Program-made: the position numbers and the translations under genes
From: an uncultured Eubacteriales bacterium
GTDB lineage: Bacteria; Bacillota; Clostridia; Christensenellales; Aristaeellaceae
Direction of reading: 5' to 3'
Assembly (NCBI GenBank): GCA_900548125.1
Contig: URJN01000022.1
Location: forward strand, 1-13,731
Length of the DNA stretch: 13,731 nt
In this document: piece after piece, positions 8,501 to 13,251 of the stretch
Layout of the letters: the number at the start of each line of letters is the position of its first letter
Position numbering within the stretch: the first letter of the stretch is position 1
The notes under the pieces: generated by a model
Told to the model about the DNA's origin: nothing
Seen by the model: the letters and a program-made list of their open reading frames with translations, nothing else
The model's database searches: none

Positions 8501-8687
8501 CCCGGAGGAGGAACGCCCCAAGGACGAGATTCAGACGGGTGTGGATGTTCCCGTTACGCCGATGATGCTTTATGGGCTGATTTCGATGGCGCTTGGCGCG
8601 GTGTTTATGTTTGCCGAAATCATCCACAGGCGGGATCAGGAAGGAGGGGATGAACCTTGCAGGAGGAGGTCGAGCAGAAAAGCCTGA
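2589..8687 (+). CDS. Giant thioester-domain/CnaB (SpaA-like) cell-wall adhesin of the ICE, 2032 aa
   Basis: A predicted secreted, wall-anchored surface protein. Layout: signal peptide (residues 1-25, ending near GIYAEE); very acidic stalk (26-115) containing the repeated phrase LPDYIPE/LPDFIPE; an SH3-like segment (about 118-200); a thioester domain (about 235-510) with Cys283 in VVYCLEH and Gln357 in AGQFAIRE; 14 CnaB/SpaA-type beta-sandwich repeats (531-1971); a QTG sorting motif (1982-1984); a membrane helix (about 1988-2012); and a basic tail. Most repeats keep the family's isopeptide set: Lys in a V-x-K-T-D start, Glu in a Y-x-V-x-E strand, and Asn near the end (NEP, TNQP, VNER). Thioester adhesins of this fold bind target amines covalently, and CnaB repeats make stiff, protease-resistant stalks. 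RBS AAGGAAGG precedes the ATG. The position between sortase and PcfB suggests a role in cell-cell contact during conjugation, or in host adhesion. Confidence 0.95.
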   Translation: MTKRIWAGLLALGMALTALPFGIYAEETAWEEEANASEETLDGGLDESAEEFADGLPDYIPEPETDVVDGAADDESADELSAQEESLTEEETTPDLPDFIPEEEPPVLEEEEPQDVQAGVFVRVMPNTRVYLDIDETAGDDDDGELYDGNFVNEANVYVEEARQDAQGRTWLLVRYLYGAEEPNGEMAWTDTATVWVLAEETQPSDAADYDVTDYAFPYPPVELYAADTPPRLQTLSGNTGEFYAGQTVYAYSVHDDVQIASLKNYGAIYATQHYINEHVVYCLEHTMNSPGIRNNSDGPYKVVDLAQYEQTAGYSGIIYSEKTMHAIGWVLRHTFPFMGLDRYEDECLEWSRVAGQFAIREVIKQLEGAQYVRDYWHMDEFYRATGQAPKEYLEYARWLAANALTYAQMTGEITVSNVSVSVVNGVCTGTATLTTDAPRIRIRRSVGTITGYTGGEDSTYVYLNSGDTITVSQAGSGFSFTAESVSTEDQESNFLVAVPDEGIQKVIIPQRGSPYPLKSTEIRFDMPNGALIVTKTDAENGAALAGATFELTNASGAVMATQTTGADGTVRFDNLPAGNYTVREVGAPTGYLVAVPDSQSVTVTAGGTAGAAFADERIRGKIRIAKTDSLTKEPLAGAEFTVARTDGTGTPIVLTTDANGYAETGWLDYGRYRVTESKVPTHYETSGFSTEIDCTENGKTYIIEVENEPTKGYIRVVKTDALDGVPIAGVQFDIYDASGNPAGGMTTDETGFALSSPLHKGRYTVREHDNPTGYIAELVEMQAEVRSDETTDLSATNQPIQGRIQIIKWDQLTKEALAGAEFTITRISGLPSHGGSQDGEVVAVMTTDAEGKVISPMLTYGTYRVAETKVPEHFADHSFSVDVTIDRENMQTYTVEAENEPTKGWIRLVKTDRLTGNPIEGVVFDIYENDEYGGELVASMTTEKDGAAVSPPLRKGRYIVRERGATEGYVMEEIALDATVRSDETTQLRATNQPVMVKLKLYKRDGDEYGGDDPNSRRLDELPQPANIDAPSARGDGELTGAVFRMLAGAEIRDRQGNVLFKKGDTVVDALTTAGDDASAATGELWPGLYEIVEAFPPVGYEPSDAHFFVDARGAASQSETAVVTYEGLKLNIIRQGMYAIVKFLGDNEIHDDAGLIETPEEGAEFELYLKKAGSYGNARAFERDYLVTNRYGYAKTKLLPYGLYVLKQVKGKAGHALKSPVEIFIRGDEDVANPPILTINNQAIRYRLKLIKTDAKTGKTVRLANTAFKLLDSDGNVVTQTVSYPTRREIDTFYTDENGEVTLPETVTRGMYFIEEVQAPQGYLIRTERLGVFVGETGDAPGEAYALDIEIPNEPVMGRAMVEKKGLKFVRLEEQADAFGNIVHQPVYEEGYLAGAVFELRAAEDIIGKDGTVWFHAGDVADAITTTEAGKDASKELPLGRYELVEVSAPEGYLLDGAPHEVELRYENDHTAVVETNVTLGNDYLSAGITLEKEKEDLEIIMDGDHVRQEIVNIPGEGFVFGLFADEELRVGDVTLTADTLVATGATDAAGRLAFVGNFPHGAYYVKELYAPDGWTLNPAKFAVTLEPEVQSGGVIRVSLPEIVHDELIYTRVTLTKTDITGQKTLPGATIEVKDEQGKVIYRETTDANGQLPQIPVAPGTYTFKEVYAPDGYALNEAEMRFTVDADGNVTGDTTIRDDYTRFSLRKVDESGKPLSGVMFGLKKADGMLMMTAKTDAKGMATFEKVPFGTYTLVETRALPGYLKADTEIRLTVDGTFVNPKEPIATVVNERQKIRGLKVDTAGQLLTGAAFSLINVDTGEIVDVAASDEKGEFYLTGFGYGDWIIRETVVPEGFNRVEDVLIHVDEDWKAPNTLLFTDIPNHYEFVKVDEDGCPMEGVKFALEDEDGNVLRELASGEDGIVHADDLKPGVYVIREIETQAGYRLTEETIRVVIDENYIAPDELFRLVNFPEEERPKDEIQTGVDVPVTPMMLYGLISMALGAVFMFAEIIHRRDQEGGDEPCRRRSSRKA
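3285..4118 (+). other. Thioester adhesin domain (TED) region within the giant surface protein
   Basis: Residues about 233-510. The hallmarks of the family are present in order: an aromatic-Cys-hydrophobic motif (Tyr282-Cys283-Leu284), a helix HAIGWVLRHTFP at about 326-337 matching the usual ILYYGYP-type segment, and an AGQFAIRE motif with Gln357 in place of the common TQxAIW. Cys283 and Gln357 are the predicted thioester pair. Two other cysteines (348 and 428) lie in the region and might confuse the assignment. The call is by motif; the missing Trp after the Gln motif makes it a divergent member. Confidence 0.75.
4179..8501 (+). repeat. Array of 14 CnaB/SpaA-type protein repeats
   Basis: Repeat starts by residue: 531, 622, 714, 804, 906, 998, 1140, 1247, 1360, 1489, 1612, 1703, 1796 and 1883. 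Each opens with a strand ending in Lys (K-T-D or K-x-D type), continues with an AGAxFxL-like strand, then a G-x-Y-x-V-x-E strand and a P-x-GY turn, and closes with Asn or Asp. Repeats 1-5 and 11-14 are about 85-100 residues. Repeats 6-10 are longer, about 105-130 residues, with an inserted hairpin; 6 and 9 share it most clearly (AEIRDRQGNVLFKKGD and AEDIIGKDGTVWFHAGD). The DNA is too diverged for simple slippage. The boundaries were set by eye and may be off by several residues. Confidence 0.85.
4452..5573 (+). repeat. Tandem duplication of a two-repeat CnaB unit (repeats 2-3 copied as 4-5)
   Basis: Unit A covers residues 622-803 and unit B residues 804-997. Repeat 2 resembles 4 rather than 3: both have LTKExLAGAEFT, a YRVxExKVPxH segment, and end in ENEPTKG. 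Repeat 3 resembles 5: both have VxFDIY, a KGRYxVRE strand, VRSDETT, and end in ATNQP. The alternating ABAB pattern is the signature of a two-domain unit duplicated in tandem. The units now differ at many positions, so the event is not recent. Confidence 0.75.
8523..8633 (+). other. Non-canonical sortase sorting signal (EIQTG type) and membrane anchor
   Basis: Residues 1979-2015. EIQTGVD stands where LPxTG would be expected, followed by a hydrophobic span (about 1993-2012, GLISMALGAVFMFAEII) and basic residues (HRR), the usual order of a sorting signal. Clostridial class B sortases are known to accept motifs departing from LPxTG, including SPxTG/PPxTG and NVQTG, so a class B client is reasonable. 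The tail after the helix is longer than usual because it overlaps the next gene. Confidence 0.7.
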
Positions 8688-9121
8688 CCCTGACGGTCAA
8701 TGCGGCGAAGATGACCGCACGCCTGTTTCGCGCGGCAATCGCCAAGTATGTGGCGCACAAGAAGGAGAAGAAGCACGATGCGCAGACGGGTGTGCGCTAT
8801 GTGGGCAGGCAGTCGGTCAAAAAGCTGGTCGGGCAGAATCAGGGCGTGAGCAACGTGGAACTGAGCGGCGAGGATATCAAAGCCTTTGAGCGCGTGGCAC
8901 GCAAATACGGCGTGGATTATGCGGTGAAGAAGGTGAAAGGCGATGCGCCCAGGTTCCTGATATTCTTCAAGGCACGGGATGCGGACGCGCTGAATGCGGC
9001 GCTGTCCGAATACACCGGCCAGAAAATGCGCGGCAAAGAACATTCCAAGCTGCGGGAGAAACTGCGCGCGCCGATTGAGCAGATCGTCACGCATAAAAAG
9101 CAGCGGGAGCAGAGCCGATGA
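8657..9121 (+). CDS. pcfB: PcfB family protein (DUF3801), conjugation accessory protein
   Basis: A 154-aa soluble, basic protein of the PcfB/DUF3801 family. In pheromone-plasmid and Tn1549-like conjugation systems it is encoded directly before the VirD4-type coupling protein and is thought to help deliver the relaxosome to it. Family features visible here are the opening QEEVEQKSLTLTV, a GRQSVKKLVGQNQGVSNVEL segment, FERVARKYGVDYAVKK, and a C-terminal FFKARDADALNAAL segment. The start is TTG 8657: AGGAGGGG (8642-8649) lies 7 nt upstream, and the opening residues match the family. The gene overlaps the end of the adhesin gene by 31 nt in another phase and overlaps the coupling-protein ATG by 4 nt (ATGA), so translational coupling along the operon is likely. 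Confidence 0.88.
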   Translation: MQEEVEQKSLTLTVNAAKMTARLFRAAIAKYVAHKKEKKHDAQTGVRYVGRQSVKKLVGQNQGVSNVELSGEDIKAFERVARKYGVDYAVKKVKGDAPRFLIFFKARDADALNAALSEYTGQKMRGKEHSKLREKLRAPIEQIVTHKKQREQSR

Positions 9122-10122
9122 ACATCAAGAAGATTGTGCTGCGCGCAGCGCCGTATGTCTGCATCGCGCTGTACGCGACGAAGATCGGGCAGGCATGGCG
9201 TCTGGCGGCGGGAACGGCGTTTGCCGAGAAGGTTCTGCATTGGAGCGACGGTTTCATGCAGGCGTTCGCGTCGCCGCTGCCGAGTTTTTACCCGCAGGAT
9301 GTGCTGGTGGGCATAGCGATAGCGGCGGCGTTTTATGCGGCGGTCTATGTAAAGGGCAAAAACGCAAAGAAGTTCCGGCACAATGTCGAGTACGGTTCGG
9401 CGCGCTGGGGAACGGCGAAGGATATCGAGCCTTATGTCGATCCCGTATTTGCCAACAACATCATCCTGACGCAGACCGAGCGGCTGACGATGAACAGCCG
9501 CCCCAAAGACCCTCGAACGGCGCGAAACAAAAACGTGCTGGTGGTCGGCGGTTCGGGCAGCGGCAAGACGAGATTCTTCGTCAAACCAAATCTCATGCAA
9601 TGCGTGTCGGAAAAATACCCCTGCTCATTCGTTGTGACCGACCCGAAAGGCAGTCTGATCGTCGAGTGCGGCAGGATGCTGCGGCATTTCGGCTACCGCA
9701 TCAAGGTGATGAACACGATCAATTTTGCCAAGAGCATACACTATAATCCGCTGGCGTATATCCATAGCGAAAAGGACATCTTGAAACTGGTAAACTGTTT
9801 GATTGCCAACACGCGCGGCGAGGGTAAAGGCGGCGATCCATTTTGGGAGAAATCGGAAGTCCTGCTCTATACCGCGCTGATCGGCTATCTGTGGCAGGAA
9901 GCGTTGGAGGAAGATCGCAACTTCGCAACGCTGATTGATATGATCGGCAGTATGCAGACGCGCGAGGATAACGAGGATTTCCAGAACCCGATTGACCTGA
10001 TGTTTGAGGATTTGGAGCGGGAAAAGCCGGATTGCTTCGCGGTGCGCCAATATAAAAAATTCAAACTGGCGGCAGGAGTTGTATGCTCTAAGTACCCCCT
10101 TAATCACGAGATTTTCTCATGA
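9118..10122 (+). CDS. VirD4/TraG-type coupling ATPase, truncated by insertion of a mobile element after residue 320
   Basis: Type IV coupling proteins are inner-membrane ATPases that pass the relaxase-DNA complex to the secretion channel. Two N-terminal hydrophobic segments (about residues 7-25 and 60-78) are followed by a cytoplasmic domain with Walker A GGSGSGKT (144-151, Lys150) and DPKGSLIVE. Homology holds through QYKKFKLAAG (residue 320); the family normally continues with a KTAKSIL-like segment, Walker B and the all-alpha domain, for roughly 600 residues. Here the last 14 codons (residues 321-334) come from the left end of the inserted element and end at TGA 10120. Without Walker B the product should not work as an ATPase. 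The ATG overlaps the pcfB stop (ATGA). The rest of the gene should lie beyond the right end of the inserted element, outside the window. Confidence 0.9.
   Translation: MNIKKIVLRAAPYVCIALYATKIGQAWRLAAGTAFAEKVLHWSDGFMQAFASPLPSFYPQDVLVGIAIAAAFYAAVYVKGKNAKKFRHNVEYGSARWGTAKDIEPYVDPVFANNIILTQTERLTMNSRPKDPRTARNKNVLVVGGSGSGKTRFFVKPNLMQCVSEKYPCSFVVTDPKGSLIVECGRMLRHFGYRIKVMNTINFAKSIHYNPLAYIHSEKDILKLVNCLIANTRGEGKGGDPFWEKSEVLLYTALIGYLWQEALEEDRNFATLIDMIGSMQTREDNEDFQNPIDLMFEDLEREKPDCFAVRQYKKFKLAAGVVCSKYPLNHEIFS
10068..10082. other. Probable attL junction of the nested element
   Basis: CTGGCGGCAGGAG spells the conserved VirD4 LAAG and then leaves the family consensus. The GA at 10076-10077 is the likely crossover dinucleotide, by analogy with TnpX/TndX. 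If so, the restored target would read GGCAGGA followed by the codons for K-T-A-K, and a second GA should mark attR. Confidence 0.5.
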
Positions 10123-10149
10123 TTAGTGAAGGCACTTAGAGCATTTTTC
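10083..10149. terminator. Large nested palindrome with T-tract at the left end of the inserted element
   Basis: The outer arms ATGCTCTAAGT (10083-10093) and ACTTAGAGCAT (10134-10144) are perfect 11-bp complements. Inside them TAATCACGAG (10101-10110) pairs with CTCATGATTA (10116-10125), 9 of 10 bp, around a 5-nt loop. The outer arm runs into TTTTT (10144-10148), so it can act as a rho-independent terminator insulating the recombinase gene from the ICE operon. It could also be a recombinase binding site or fold as a cruciform. It lies between the junction and the recombinase RBS and contains the stop codon of the truncated coupling protein. Confidence 0.65.
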
Positions 10150-10167
10150 GTAAAGGAGGACAACGAT

Positions 10168-12048
10168 ATGCTGAAAACGAAAATCACACCCCTCTATGAG
10201 CGGCTTTCTCGTGACGACGAGCTGCAAGGCGAAAGCAACTCCATATCCAACCAAAAGCAGATGTTGGAGGACTACGCGCGCCAGAATGGTTTTCCCAACC
10301 CTACGCACTTCACCGACGATGGAATTTCCGGCACCTGCTTTGACCGCCCCGGTTTTAACGCTATGATGAAAGAGGTTGAAGCTGATCATGTAGAAGCGAT
10401 TATCATCAAGGATATGAGCCGATTGGGACGCGACTATCTCAAGGTTGGGCAGATTATGGAGATTCTGCGCGTGAAAGGCGTTCGCTTAATCGCTATTAAC
10501 GATGGTGTGGACAGCATCAGAGGTGATGATGATTTCACCCCTTTCCGCAACATTATGAACGAGTATTATGCGCGGGACACCAGCAAGAAAATCAAATCCG
10601 TATTCAAGGCTAAAGGCATGAGCGGTAAGCATTTGACCGGCACTGTCCTTTATGGTTACCTTTGGGATGAAAGTCGAACGCATTGGCTGGTTGATGAGGA
10701 AGCCGCAGAAGTCGTGCGACGAATCTTTGCACTCACGATGGCGGGTTACGGCCCTTATCAGATTTCACAGATTTTGCAGCAGCAGAAAGTGGAAATCCCC
10801 TCTATTCACCTCGCCCGTCATGGCGAGGGTGTAAACAGAGGGAAAAGCGTTAAGGATATTTACGGCTGGGGTTCTTCCACAATCGTCAATATCTTGAAGA
10901 AGCGCGAATACTTAGGGCATACCATCAATTTCAAAACCCGCAAGCATTTCAAGGACAAGAAAAGCCACTATGTTCCAGAGAGCGAGTGGACGATCTTTGA
11001 AAACACCCACGAAGCCATTATCGACCAAGAGACTTTTGACAACGTGCAGCGCATCCGGGCGAATGTAAAACGCTACCCGGACGGCTGGGGCGAGGCGCAC
11101 CCGCTGACCGGGCTGATGTATTGCGCCGATTGCGGCGGCAAGATGTATGTCCACCGTACCTGTAACGGCAAGCGTATTCCGCAGTATACTTGTAGCCAGT
11201 ACGGAAAATATCCTATTGGGACATTTTGTGCCACGCAACATCGAATCCGCGCCGAGGCGGTGCTTACTCTGATTGCCGATACCCTCCGGGCGATTGCAGA
11301 CTATTCCAAGAACAACCGTGCCGAGTTTCTCCAGACCGTTCAGGATGCGCAGACTGCACAGGAGACAAGCGATATATCCAAGAAGAAAAAAAGGCTGACT
11401 GTGGCGCAGAAACGCGCCGGAGAGCTGGAAAAGCTGATCTGCAAAATCTATGAAGATCATGTGCTGGGCAAACTGCCGGATGCCCGCTATGCCGCCCTTG
11501 ACGCGCAGTACGCCAAGGAGCAAAACGAACTGGAATGTGAGATTGTACAGTTGGAAAAGGCGGTCAGCGGCTATGAGCAGAACCGTAAATCTGCCGAGAG
11601 ATTTATCGCGCTGATCGACAAATATGAAAACTTTGATACGCTGACAACGACCATGCTCAATGAGTTTGTAGAGAAAATTCTTGTCCACGAACGCGCCCGG
11701 AAAGGCAGTCAGGACACTACGCAGGAGGTCGAGATTTACTTTAACTTTGTCGGAAAATATATGCCGCCCCACTTCGGAGAAGTGACGTTGACGCCGGAAG
11801 AACAGGAAGAATTGCGGAAACGTGAAGAACGCAAGGACAAGCTTCATCAAAACTATCTGCGCCGAAAAGCGAGCGGTGCGCAAAAGGCGTGGGAAAAACG
11901 GTACAACGCCAAGCGTAAAGCCCAAATAGAAGCTGCAAAAGCGGCGATCCGCGAGGAAGATATATCCAACGGCGTGTTTATCCCGGTTGGGCAGCTGCCG
12001 CAACAGGTGCCGCAGAAAGCACCAGTGCAGGCCCATGCAGCCGTATAA
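10168..12048 (+). CDS. Large serine recombinase (TnpX/TndX type) of the nested element, 626 aa
   Basis: Catalyses excision and insertion of the element through a phosphoserine intermediate. The N-terminal resolvase domain (about residues 1-150) has the catalytic Ser14 in YERLSRDDE and the motifs DDGISG and DMSRLGRDYLKVGQ. The recombinase domain follows (about 160-290, with GYLWDE, YGPYQISQILQ and REYLGHTINFKT). A zinc ribbon uses Cys319, Cys322, Cys342 and Cys354. A long coiled coil spans about 385-490. A DUF4368-like segment (EIYFNFVGKY) and a basic, Pro/Gln-ending tail close the protein. ATG 10168 is preceded by AAAGGAGG (10152-10159) at 8 nt; an upstream in-frame GTG at 10126 lies inside the palindrome and is rejected. 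No clear promoter was found. The next gene starts 16 nt after the stop, so they are likely cotranscribed. Confidence 0.95.
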   Translation: MLKTKITPLYERLSRDDELQGESNSISNQKQMLEDYARQNGFPNPTHFTDDGISGTCFDRPGFNAMMKEVEADHVEAIIIKDMSRLGRDYLKVGQIMEILRVKGVRLIAINDGVDSIRGDDDFTPFRNIMNEYYARDTSKKIKSVFKAKGMSGKHLTGTVLYGYLWDESRTHWLVDEEAAEVVRRIFALTMAGYGPYQISQILQQQKVEIPSIHLARHGEGVNRGKSVKDIYGWGSSTIVNILKKREYLGHTINFKTRKHFKDKKSHYVPESEWTIFENTHEAIIDQETFDNVQRIRANVKRYPDGWGEAHPLTGLMYCADCGGKMYVHRTCNGKRIPQYTCSQYGKYPIGTFCATQHRIRAEAVLTLIADTLRAIADYSKNNRAEFLQTVQDAQTAQETSDISKKKKRLTVAQKRAGELEKLICKIYEDHVLGKLPDARYAALDAQYAKEQNELECEIVQLEKAVSGYEQNRKSAERFIALIDKYENFDTLTTTMLNEFVEKILVHERARKGSQDTTQEVEIYFNFVGKYMPPHFGEVTLTPEEQEELRKREERKDKLHQNYLRRKASGAQKAWEKRYNAKRKAQIEAAKAAIREEDISNGVFIPVGQLPQQVPQKAPVQAHAAV

Positions 12049-12064
12049 GGAGAGGAGTAAACGT

Positions 12065-12430
12065 ATGAAAGGGTTGACTTATTCCCGTTGCGGGGATTAC
12101 TATATTCCAGATTTGAAGTTATCTGAACAGGCTGGAACGCCTATTGGAAAATATGGGCGTATGCGAAAACAGTATTTGGAAAAGCACCGTCCCATTTTCT
12201 ATAACAACCTGATTTTAACAGGACGATTATATCCGCACCTGTTGGAGATTGACAAGGCTGCAAACGAGCGCATGGACACGCTCATGCCACAGTTGATGGA
12301 AGCCGCAGGCGTGGATGAAGCGTTAAAAGCCGCAGATCAAATGCGATGGGTAGGCTTGATGAACACATTGAAAGCACAGGCTGAGGAAACGATATTGTCT
12401 GAATTGATTTTCGGTGAGGGGGGCGAATAA
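12065..12430 (+). CDS. tnpV: TnpV family transposon protein (121 aa)
   Basis: Resembles TnpV of Tn4451-type elements. The protein opens with a GDYYIPDLKL segment, then PIGKYGRMRKQYLEKHRP, NNLILTGRLYPHLLEID, and a helical second half with MRWVGLMNTLKAQAEETIL. It is small and soluble with no membrane segment, and its biochemical role is not established. ATG 12065 has AAGGAGAGGAG (12047-12057) 7 nt upstream, overlapping the recombinase stop codon. It ends 1 nt before the next ATG. The tnpX-tnpV order matches Tn4451 and supports the identity of the element. Confidence 0.85.
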   Translation: MKGLTYSRCGDYYIPDLKLSEQAGTPIGKYGRMRKQYLEKHRPIFYNNLILTGRLYPHLLEIDKAANERMDTLMPQLMEAAGVDEALKAADQMRWVGLMNTLKAQAEETILSELIFGEGGE

Positions 12431-12431
12431 A

Positions 12432-12740
12432 ATGCTGAGCTTTGATCGGATTTTGCAGGTCTTTGACGATATTCTCCGGCAAGACCCGCTGTATGAAGTC
12501 GTATCTACCAGCCACGGCTATACGTTGCTGGGATGGGAGCCGAACCGTGAGGAATGGTACAGTGTCCTTCTGCTGGATACGCCGGAGGTCATGCTGGACG
12601 CACTGATAGATGCCTATTCCAGCTATGTGGAAGAGCAAATCACAAATGGCGAACGGGATTTGAACGAACAGGAGATTCAAGAGTTGGATGCACGGTGTCA
12701 AGAGTTGCGAGAGAAGTGTTTGCAGGATAAATGGGCATAG
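12432..12740 (+). CDS. Hypothetical protein (102 aa) of the nested element
   Basis: No domain recognised. It is an acidic, mostly helical soluble protein. An N-terminal part (FDRILQVFDDILRQDPLYEV) is followed by a short beta-like, aromatic stretch (GYTLLGWEPNREEWYSVLL) and a charged helical C-terminus with two cysteines. ATG 12432 starts 1 nt after the tnpV stop, with a GGGGGG-containing purine tract 8 nt upstream, so translation is probably coupled to tnpV. It converges with the XRE gene on the other strand, 13 nt apart. A small operon partner of a mobile element is a fair description; I will not assign a function. Confidence 0.75.
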   Translation: MLSFDRILQVFDDILRQDPLYEVVSTSHGYTLLGWEPNREEWYSVLLLDTPEVMLDALIDAYSSYVEEQITNGERDLNEQEIQELDARCQELREKCLQDKWA

Positions 12741-12741
12741 G

Positions 12742-12771
12742 AAAACGGGGGTGTCAAACGCCCTCCGTTTC
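12742..12771. terminator. Possible bidirectional terminator between convergent genes
   Basis: AAACGGGGG (12743-12751) pairs with CCTCCGTTT (12762-12770), 9 bp with one G-T wobble, around a 10-nt loop. On the minus strand the stem is followed by TTTTCC, which suits the end of the XRE gene; the plus-strand tail is weaker. The structure overlaps the last codons of the XRE gene. Confidence 0.4.
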
Positions 12772-13110
12772 GTTCAATTTGATTGCACCGTCAATAGCTC
12801 CCTCGATGATCGGTAAATACTGTTCCGGGCAGAGCTTTAACTTCTGTCCGACCCGCTGGCGCAGCTCGCTTTCCTCTCGCATGACCTCTGGATTGAAATA
12901 TCTCTCCATCGGCAGGCCGCAGATTTTTACAAGCTGTATGATGACTGGCAGGCTGGGGATCGTGCCCTCGTTTTCAATGTTGGCAAGATACCTGGTATCA
13001 ATATTCACCTTTTCGGCTAAATCTTTTCGTGCAAGGTTCTTCGCCTTCCGTGCTTCTTTTACATCTGCACCGAAGGTTTCAAAGCCAGGGCAGTCTTTCA
13101 CTTTTGCCAT
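12754..13110 (-). CDS. XRE/Cro-C1-type helix-turn-helix regulator (118 aa)
   Basis: A DNA-binding domain of the XRE type lies at about residues 13-65. FGADVKEARKAKNLARKDLAEKV forms the first helices, IDTRYLANIENEG the recognition helix region, and TIPSLPVIIQLVKICGLPMERYF the closing helices. The C-terminal 50 residues (acidic and helical, ending KLNETEGV) may serve dimerisation. It is the only minus-strand gene and is transcribed away from the small HTH and response regulator genes across a 141-bp gap. That is the usual layout of a repressor controlling itself and a divergent operon. The minus-strand ribosome-binding site is weak (GTGGGTGA before the ATG). It probably controls element functions or the downstream signalling cassette. 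Confidence 0.88.
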   Translation of the reverse strand: MAKVKDCPGFETFGADVKEARKAKNLARKDLAEKVNIDTRYLANIENEGTIPSLPVIIQLVKICGLPMERYFNPEVMREESELRQRVGQKLKLCPEQYLPIIEGAIDGAIKLNETEGV

Positions 13111-13161
13111 TCAACATCACCCACATACATTCTATATTGCATAGTTTGCACATGGAATGAT

Positions 13162-13191
13162 GTGATATCCACTATTTCTGCATTTTATAAT
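13162..13191 (+). promoter_or_regulatory. Second, weaker rightward promoter candidate
   Basis: GTGATA (13162-13167, 4 of 6 to the -35 consensus), an 18-bp spacer, and TATAAT (13186-13191). It would start transcription near 13198 and give a leader of about 50 nt carrying the full ribosome-binding site, so it may be the productive promoter despite the poorer -35. Confidence 0.35.
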
Positions 13192-13205
13192 TCATATTTA
13201 CATCC

Positions 13206-13234
13206 TTGTATTCTTCGTGCAGACGAAATATAAT
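13206..13234 (+). promoter_or_regulatory. Sigma-A-type promoter for the HTH/response regulator operon
   Basis: -35 TTGTAT (13206-13211), an exact 17-bp spacer, and a perfect -10 TATAAT (13229-13234). Transcription would start near 13241, inside the ribosome-binding tract GGGGGAGG (13238-13245), giving a leader of only about 10 nt before ATG 13252. Confidence 0.65.
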
Positions 13235-13251
13235 ATTGGGGGAGGTGCAAA

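Larger units (their letters stand above)
1724..10077 (+). mobile_element. Partial Tn1549-like integrative conjugative element (sortase-adhesin-PcfB-VirD4 module)
   Basis: The order class B sortase, CnaB surface protein, PcfB/DUF3801 and VirD4 is characteristic of Tn1549-like ICEs in gut Clostridia. Neither end of the ICE is visible and no relaxase or integrase of its own is in view. Whether the ATPase pair at 2-1672 belongs to it as cargo is not decidable here. The listed limits mark only the recognisable module up to the insertion point. Confidence 0.7.
13111..13251. promoter_or_regulatory. Divergent intergenic control region between XRE regulator and HTH-response regulator operon
   Basis: An AT-rich 141-bp gap. 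It holds a close direct repeat TTGCATA/TTGCACA (13137-13143 and 13146-13152), which also gives TGCA-N5-TGCA (13138-13150) and could be an operator for the XRE protein. No convincing -35/-10 pair was found for the minus-strand gene. Rightward promoter candidates are listed separately. Confidence 0.5.

Noticed and set aside
4179..8501. CRISPR array or DNA satellite, considered because of the repetitive region
   Set aside because: The repetition is at protein-domain level in one continuous frame; the DNA copies are diverged and there are no short identical repeats with unique spacers.
5223..8627. Very long open frames on the minus strand opposite the adhesin (539 and 577 codons)
   Set aside because: They mirror the codon bias of the GC-rich adhesin gene, have compositions rich in Arg and His with no recognisable domains, and lie fully inside a convincing plus-strand gene.
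10079..10106. Recombinase promoter TTGTAT-16-TAATCA at the left junction
   Set aside because: The -10 matches poorly, and the start would fall before the palindromic terminator, so transcripts would probably be stopped.
10126..10167. Upstream in-frame GTG start for the serine recombinase
   Set aside because: It lies inside the palindrome, lacks a ribosome-binding site and adds residues unlike the family. ATG 10168 has a strong AAAGGAGG at 8 nt.
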